Assembly (NCBI RefSeq): GCF_017573505.1
Contig: NZ_JAGEOJ010000033.1
Coordinates: 27,640 to 91,639, forward strand
DNA length: 64,000 nt
Source of the DNA: Actinomadura barringtoniae
GTDB taxonomy: Bacteria > Actinomycetota > Actinomycetes > Streptosporangiales > Streptosporangiaceae
Reading direction: 5' to 3'
A program made the position numbers and the translations under genes. Positions within the stretch are counted from its first letter, which is position 1. Each line of letters starts with the position of its first letter. The notes beneath the pieces were generated by a model. The model was not told the origin of the DNA. It did not search any database and saw only the letters and a program-made list of their open reading frames with translations. Below, piece by piece: positions 59,714 to 64,000 of the stretch.

Positions 59714-60131
59714 CCGGCCGTTCGGCCCGGCCGCTCCGCGGCGACCGCCGACCACGCCGAGGTGTTTCCGGGACGAGGCCGGCCTGGACGGTCCACATGG
59801 CTTCGGTCAGCGATTCGAACGTCCACAGCCGTCGGCGCAACCCGGGAGCGTCTCCCGCGGTGGCGGCGTCCACGAGGTCATCGGCGGCGACGCGCAGTCT
59901 CTCAAGACGCGCCGCCAGGATCCCGGGCACCGGCGTGAGACGATCAGCGGCGTTCGGCGCGGCGCCGTGAGCGGCCTCGACCTCCTGGAGCACGGCACGG
60001 ACCCCCGCCTCGACCTCACTGACGGGGCAGCCGCTGCTCAGCACGTGATCGGGCGTTGCCAGCATCCGCAGGCGGGCCAGGTGGTGCCCGCACCGTCGAC
60101 GGCGTTCCTGCGTCTCCTCCGTTGCGATCAT
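59682..60131 (-). CDS. Hypothetical helical protein in the dormancy block
   Basis: A 149-residue, mostly helical, Arg/Glu/Ala-rich soluble protein from ATG 60131, with a strong GGAGG ribosome site seven bases upstream. No known domain. The C-terminal tail (RRGRRSPRSGRAERP) is basic and may bind nucleic acid. A perfect-dyad DosR-like box lies 59 bp upstream. The longer open frame above the start overlaps that box and is not coding. Confidence 0.65.
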   Translation of the reverse strand: MIATEETQERRRRCGHHLARLRMLATPDHVLSSGCPVSEVEAGVRAVLQEVEAAHGAAPNAADRLTPVPGILAARLERLRVAADDLVDAATAGDAPGLRRRLWTFESLTEAMWTVQAGLVPETPRRGRRSPRSGRAERPVRTADGPSRR

Positions 60132-60189
60132 CTGACGCCTCCTTCGTGCGCTGAGAGTCCATTCCACGGCGGTCAGCGGACGTCGGCCA

Positions 60190-60204
60190 GGGACCAAAGT
60201 CCCG
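60190..60204. promoter_or_regulatory. DosR-like box, perfect dyad
   Basis: GGGACCAAAGTCCCG contains GGGAC and GTCCC as a perfect inverted pair, close to the mycobacterial dyad GGGACTWWAGTCCC. It lies 59 bp before the gene at 60131. Confidence 0.7.
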
Positions 60205-60237
60205 GAGGACCGATAGGGCGTCGGGCCGCGCTTCGGC

Positions 60238-60675
60238 TTAGGCGGCGTTGCCGTTCGCGCGGGGGGCCGTCGAGCCGATCCAGTGGCCCGAGATCTGCTG
60301 GCTGGGGATGCGCATGTACACGACGTCCGTCCCGTCGAGGGGCGGGAGCGTCGTGGGCCGTGGCGGCCGGGTGCTCGCAGCGGCGTCGCGGGCGGCATGG
60401 GCACGGCCGATGATGCTGACCGTCCATCCGTCGCCGGTGACGCCGTCGACGTCGTCCGCCTGGAAAGCGACGATGGCTCCCTGGATGGCCAGTGCGGGAG
60501 CCGTGCCCTCCTCGATCCGGAAGATCACATGGTTGTCGCCGACGGCGAAGCGGACCGGCTCGACGGCGGGCAATGCCCGATCGGTGTAGGCGATCCGGCC
60601 GATCGGCACCGACCGCAGCAGCTCCAGGCACTCGGAGCGTTCGAGGCGCCTGCTGTCATCGGTTCCGTAGCTCAT
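60238..60675 (-). CDS. Pyridoxamine 5'-phosphate oxidase-fold protein
   Basis: A 145-residue split-barrel protein. It has SECLELLRSVPIGRIAYTDRALPAVEPVRFAV, AIVAFQADDVDG, GWTVSIIGRAHAA and a closing VYMRIPSQQISGHWIG. This is the closest in form to the gene at 37435 (same PVGRI/PIGRI and ISGxxIG turns). It probably binds a flavin. Its ATG overlaps the stop of the P-type ATPase (ATGA). A DosR-like box 36-50 bp upstream lies inside the ATPase 3' end, so it may have its own promoter. Confidence 0.88.
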   Translation of the reverse strand: MSYGTDDSRRLERSECLELLRSVPIGRIAYTDRALPAVEPVRFAVGDNHVIFRIEEGTAPALAIQGAIVAFQADDVDGVTGDGWTVSIIGRAHAARDAAASTRPPRPTTLPPLDGTDVVYMRIPSQQISGHWIGSTAPRANGNAA

Positions 60676-63365
60676 GGTTTCAGGATCCCCGGCCGTGAGT
60701 GCTCGGACGCAGGGGCAAAGGTCCTCGTGGAGCAGCGTTTCGCCCCCTCGACGAGGGCATAGGAGACGACCGCCACGGTGAGGGCGCGTCCCCAGGCCGC
60801 CAGGCCGATGGGGGCGGAGCGGAACAGGTCGTTCATCACAGGCACGTAGGTGTAGATCAGCTGGATCACGATCAGGCCGGCCACGCCGGCGCCGACCCAG
60901 GGGTTGCGGCGCACACCACGGACCAGGATCGGGTGGTCCAGGGACAGGCAGTTGAACAGGTAGGTCGCCAGCGTCACCGCGAACACGCTGACCACGACCG
61001 TGCGAGCCTCGGCCGACGAGGCGCCGTGGGCCTGTTCCCAGTGGAAGAGACCGAACGCTCCGGCCAGCAGGATCGCTGAAACGAACATGATCCGTGCTAC
61101 CAGGGGGCGGGGCAACAGCGGGAGACGCGGGTCGCGTGGAGGCCGGTGCATGATGTCGTCGTCGCGGGGCTCGACGGCGAACGGCAGGCCCAGCACCAGA
61201 ACGGCGGTCATGTTCAGCCAGAGGACCTGGACGGGGAGGATCGGCAGCTCGCCGCCCGTCACGATCGCGGCGACCAGGACGAGTCCGAGGCCGATGTTGG
61301 CGGGCAGGGCCCAGACGATGAACTTGACCAGGTTGTCCAAGACGCCGCGGCCCTCCTCGACGGCGGCCTCGATCGAGGCGAAGTCGTCGTCGGTCAGCAC
61401 CATGTCCGCGGCCTCCTTGGCGACCTCGGTGCCGGCACGGCCCATGGCGACGCCGATGTCGGCTTGCTTGAGCGCCGGAGCGTCGTTGACCCCGTCCCCT
61501 GTCATGGCGATGACGTGGGCTCTGCTCTGCAGGGCACGGACCAACAGCAGCTTCTGGGCAGGCGAGACACGGGCGAACACGGCGGTCCGCTCGACCGCGC
61601 CGGGCAGCCGATCACCAGGGCAGGCGTCGATGTCGGTGCCCGTCATAACCTCGCCGTGGAGCCCGACCTGAGTGCCGATGGCGGCTGCGGTCTCGGCATG
61701 ATCCCCGGTGATCATCTTGACCTGGATGCCGGCGTCGTGGCAGGCGCGCACGGCGTCCGCCGCGGCCTGCCGCGGCGGATCCTGCATGGCCTGAAGTCCC
61801 ACGAACGTGAGGTGGGACAGCCGGGTGAGCGGGATCGAAGACCGGGTGAGCGGGGTCGAAGACGCCTCCGCCTCAGCGCGGGCGAACGCGAGCACTCGCA
61901 GGCCTTGGCGGCCGAACGCCTCGGCGAGCTCGGTCACCGCTTTCACGGCTCGGTGGTCGAAGGGCTCTCTCTGATCGTCCAGTCCCAGTTGGCGGTCGCA
62001 CAGAGCCAGCACTCGTTCGATCGAACCCTTGACATGGACCGCGCCGTCCTCGTGGCGAGTGGCCATGTACTGCCGCTCGGAGGAGAACGGCAAGGTCTCC
62101 AGTCGTTGGGGAACAGAGGTGATCCCTGCCTTGGCGGCGCTGACCACCAGAGCTCCCTCGGTCGGGTCTCCGATCACCTCCCATCCGTCCGTGCCTCGCG
62201 TGATCTGCGCGTCGTTGCAGGCCAACGCGGATGTCAGACAGGCGGCCAAGGCCGGATGCGCATCGAGGGCCACGGGGGCGTGCCCCTCCATCTCGACGAT
62301 GTCACCGTCCGGGGCGTACCCGGTGCCACCGACCGCGTAGAGCCGGCCACCCGCGGCGATCGCGCGCACGGTCATGCGGTTCTCGGTGAGGGTGCCCGTC
62401 TTGTCGGTGCAGATCACCGTCGTGCTGCCGAGGGTCTCCACCGCGGGGAGCCGCCGGATGATCGCGTTGCGGCGGACCATCCGTGCCACGCCGAACGCCA
62501 GGGTGATGGTGACGAGCGCCGGCAGGCCCTCGGGGATGGCTCCGACCGCCAGCGCCACCGCGGCCGTGAGCATCTCCGCGACGGCCTGGCCGCGCAGTAC
62601 GCCGATGAGGAACGTGAGGGCGGCCAGGCCGAGGACCGCCGCAGTGATCAAGCGGCTGAAATGGGCGATCTTGCGAGTGAGGGGAGTCTGCACTCCCTGG
62701 GCCTGGCCGACGAGACGATGGATGAGGCCCAGCTGGGTCGCGGATCCGGTGGCGGTCACGGTACCCGTGCCGCGTCCGCGGGTGACCACGGTTCCCGAGA
62801 ACGCCATGTCGCGCCGGTCAGCCAGCGGAACCTCGCCCTCGAGCGGCCGCGGATCCTTGGCGCTCGGGATCGACTCGCCGGTCAGGACCGCCTCATCGAC
62901 CTCCAGGCCGTCGGCGACCAGCAACCGGACATCGGCCGGGACCTTGGCCCCGGCTTCCAGGATCACCAGGTCGCCGACGACGAGTTCGGTGGAGGGCAGA
63001 GTCATGAGCGAGCCGTCGCGGACCACCTCGGCGGTGGTCGACGTCATGGCCATCAAAGCGGTGAGTGCCTTCTCGGCACGGGCCTCCTGGGCGAACCCGA
63101 CGATGGCGTTGACGATGACGACGCCGCAGATGACCGCGGAGTCCACGTGATCGCCGAGGACCGTCGTGACAACGGCCGACGCCAGCAGAACGTAGATGAG
63201 CGGGCTGTGGAACTGCAGGAGGAACCGTGCCACAGGCCCTCTGCGGCGCATCGCCGGAAGAGTGTTGGGGCCGAACCGTTCCAGCCGTTCCCTGGCTTCG
63301 GCTGAGGTGAGCCCGTCCCGGACATCCCGGAGATCCCCGCTCGGCTCGCTGGGCACCTCGGTCAT
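60672..63365 (-). CDS. Cation-translocating P-type ATPase (CtpF-like)
   Basis: An 897-residue P2-type pump. The N-terminal cation ATPase region (LTSAEARERLERFGPN) is followed by VLTGES in the actuator and PEGLP in TM4 (typical of calcium-type pumps). The phospho-Asp is in ICTDKTGTLTENRM and the hinge is MTGDGVNDAPALKQADIGVAMG. The last TM helices end near residue 890. In M. tuberculosis CtpF (Rv1997) is DosR-controlled and exports calcium. The ATG at 63365 overlaps the preceding gene stop, so it is cotranscribed with the Rv1733c-like gene. The ion is predicted, not shown. Confidence 0.94.
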   Translation of the reverse strand: MTEVPSEPSGDLRDVRDGLTSAEARERLERFGPNTLPAMRRRGPVARFLLQFHSPLIYVLLASAVVTTVLGDHVDSAVICGVVIVNAIVGFAQEARAEKALTALMAMTSTTAEVVRDGSLMTLPSTELVVGDLVILEAGAKVPADVRLLVADGLEVDEAVLTGESIPSAKDPRPLEGEVPLADRRDMAFSGTVVTRGRGTGTVTATGSATQLGLIHRLVGQAQGVQTPLTRKIAHFSRLITAAVLGLAALTFLIGVLRGQAVAEMLTAAVALAVGAIPEGLPALVTITLAFGVARMVRRNAIIRRLPAVETLGSTTVICTDKTGTLTENRMTVRAIAAGGRLYAVGGTGYAPDGDIVEMEGHAPVALDAHPALAACLTSALACNDAQITRGTDGWEVIGDPTEGALVVSAAKAGITSVPQRLETLPFSSERQYMATRHEDGAVHVKGSIERVLALCDRQLGLDDQREPFDHRAVKAVTELAEAFGRQGLRVLAFARAEAEASSTPLTRSSIPLTRLSHLTFVGLQAMQDPPRQAAADAVRACHDAGIQVKMITGDHAETAAAIGTQVGLHGEVMTGTDIDACPGDRLPGAVERTAVFARVSPAQKLLLVRALQSRAHVIAMTGDGVNDAPALKQADIGVAMGRAGTEVAKEAADMVLTDDDFASIEAAVEEGRGVLDNLVKFIVWALPANIGLGLVLVAAIVTGGELPILPVQVLWLNMTAVLVLGLPFAVEPRDDDIMHRPPRDPRLPLLPRPLVARIMFVSAILLAGAFGLFHWEQAHGASSAEARTVVVSVFAVTLATYLFNCLSLDHPILVRGVRRNPWVGAGVAGLIVIQLIYTYVPVMNDLFRSAPIGLAAWGRALTVAVVSYALVEGAKRCSTRTFAPASEHSRPGILKP
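60711..60725. promoter_or_regulatory. DosR-like box inside the ATPase 3' end
   Basis: AGGGGCAAAGGTCCT matches 13 of 15 positions of the reverse box. It lies 36 bp before the PNPOx gene at 60675, which would allow internal initiation. Confidence 0.6.
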
Positions 63366-63829
63366 GGTGTCGGGCGCCGGTCGAGGTGCTGCCATTCGCG
63401 GTCCCACGCCTGCTCGCGCCTGACGTCGAGGCGGCGGCGGACCAGCCCGTAGGCGGTCAGGAACGGGATGCCGGTCAGGAGCGGCACGAACGAACCGGCC
63501 ATGAGCGTGTCGGCGAGCGTGTCACTGCGCGTCTGCGGCGGATTTGTGGGGTTGCCCCGGGAGTCCAGCCACGTTCGGTAGTCACTTTCCGGGGCCCGGT
63601 GCCGAGTGGCGGCCTGGGTCTTCTCGGTGCGGAGCCCTGCGGCGTAGACGCGATGGCAGGCCTGGGCAGTGAGGACGGTGGCCGTCGCCACGTACAGCAG
63701 CAGGAGGGTCAGAGCCACCAGCTGCTGTAGGCGGTCTATGCCCCGCCGGAGCCGGTTGCGGTCGAATCCCCAACGCCGGCGCAGGCGGTCGCCCGAGATC
63801 CAGGCTCTGCGCGCGAAACGAACGTTCAT
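63362..63829 (-). CDS. Rv1733c-like two-TM membrane protein
   Basis: A 155-residue protein. A basic N-terminus (RDRLRRRWGFDRNRLRRGIDRL-like) precedes TM 1 (LVALTLLLLYVATATVLTA), an outside loop of about 65 residues and TM 2 (AGSFVPLLTGIPFLTAYGLV). The layout matches Rv1733c, a DosR-regulon membrane protein of unknown role. It is the first gene of the unit with the P-type ATPase and PNPOx protein, with ATGA overlaps. Two box-like dyads lie 80-120 bp upstream. Confidence 0.8.
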   Translation of the reverse strand: MNVRFARRAWISGDRLRRRWGFDRNRLRRGIDRLQQLVALTLLLLYVATATVLTAQACHRVYAAGLRTEKTQAATRHRAPESDYRTWLDSRGNPTNPPQTRSDTLADTLMAGSFVPLLTGIPFLTAYGLVRRRLDVRREQAWDREWQHLDRRPTP

Positions 63830-63909
63830 TGTGGACTCCCCAGTCGGCCTGCAGCGACCGTAAGCCGCCGGAGAGAGGCGAGAGGAGATCCATTCGGCCC
63901 TGATCGACA

Positions 63910-63924
63910 GGGTCCTTCGGGTGA
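63910..63924. promoter_or_regulatory. DosR-like box candidate (weak)
   Basis: GGGTCCTTCGGGTGA keeps about 10 of 15 positions and lies 81 bp before the Rv1733c-like gene. Confidence 0.4.
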
Positions 63925-63933
63925 TCTCGGTAC

Positions 63934-63948
63934 GGGTCCAACGGCCCT
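63934..63948. promoter_or_regulatory. DosR-like box candidate
   Basis: GGGTCCAACGGCCCT keeps 11 of 15 positions, with both outer halves, and lies 10 bp beyond the preceding box. Paired boxes are common in DosR promoters. Confidence 0.5.
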
Positions 63949-64000
63949 GATCATTGCGCCCAACGCCTCCTACCGGCGTCCGGCCTGCGGAGACATCGTT

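Noticed and set aside
61146..63305. A 719-codon plus-strand frame opposite the P-type ATPase
   Set aside because: The ATPase motifs DKTGT, PEGLP and GDGVNDAP are all on the minus strand.

Overview
The window is high-GC (about 70%) DNA with GTG and TTG starts, a non-ribosomal peptide synthetase, an ECF41 sigma factor, AfsR/LuxR-type regulation and a large DosR-like dormancy gene block. This points to a filamentous actinobacterium, most likely of the Streptosporangiales/Thermomonosporaceae type. I cannot fix the genus from sequence alone.

Region 1 (1-15.7 kb) is the 3' end of a specialised-metabolite locus. A three-module NRPS fragment (two Asp-type adenylation domains by code reading, then an unusual Ser-like one, then a thioesterase) is followed by an ImmA/IrrE-type metalloprotease, a MAB_1171c-like membrane protein and a cytochrome P450. 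A convergent XRE regulator and a FabD-like acyltransferase that has lost its nucleophilic Ser come next. A 12-bp sequence that includes a -35 element is repeated upstream of the protease gene and in the XRE/acyltransferase intergenic region. This suggests one XRE-controlled unit. The tail of a decayed acyl-CoA dehydrogenase, with its terminator, ends the region.

Region 2 (15.9-35 kb) is mixed chromosomal content. It holds a LuxR-type STAND ATPase regulator, a Tat-exported TPR protein with a degenerate retropepsin-like domain, and an L,D-transpeptidase divergent from an OmpR/HisKA two-component pair. It also holds a truncated ricin-like lectin, a 1094-residue membrane protein with two P-loop NTPase domains (NACHT-like plus KAP-like), a MetE-like methyltransferase, a VOC protein, an MFS transporter, several hypotheticals and gene remnants.

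Region 3 (34.6-37.1 kb) is an ECF41 sigma factor module: SnoaL-like protein, DoxX and an ECF41 sigma factor with a SnoaL-type extension, divergent from a small secreted protein. The shared intergenic region carries two divergent copies of the published ECF41 promoter pattern.

Region 4 (37.4-63.9 kb) strongly resembles a DosR/DevR (hypoxia/dormancy) regulon. It includes three PNPOx-fold proteins, an Rv2004c-like APH/kinase, CBS and CBS-BON proteins, a STAS protein, a MacB-type ABC exporter, GAPDH, an Acg-family nitroreductase, a zinc alcohol dehydrogenase and WS/DGAT with a KAS III pair. It continues with a truncated acyl-CoA dehydrogenase, a Pat-like acyltransferase/acyl-CoA synthetase, two universal stress proteins, an RDD protein, a CtpF-like P-type ATPase and an Rv1733c-like protein. 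More than ten dyad sequences resembling the DosR box lie in front of these genes. No DosR or DosS/T gene is inside the window. No tRNA, rRNA, CRISPR array or intact insertion sequence was seen.
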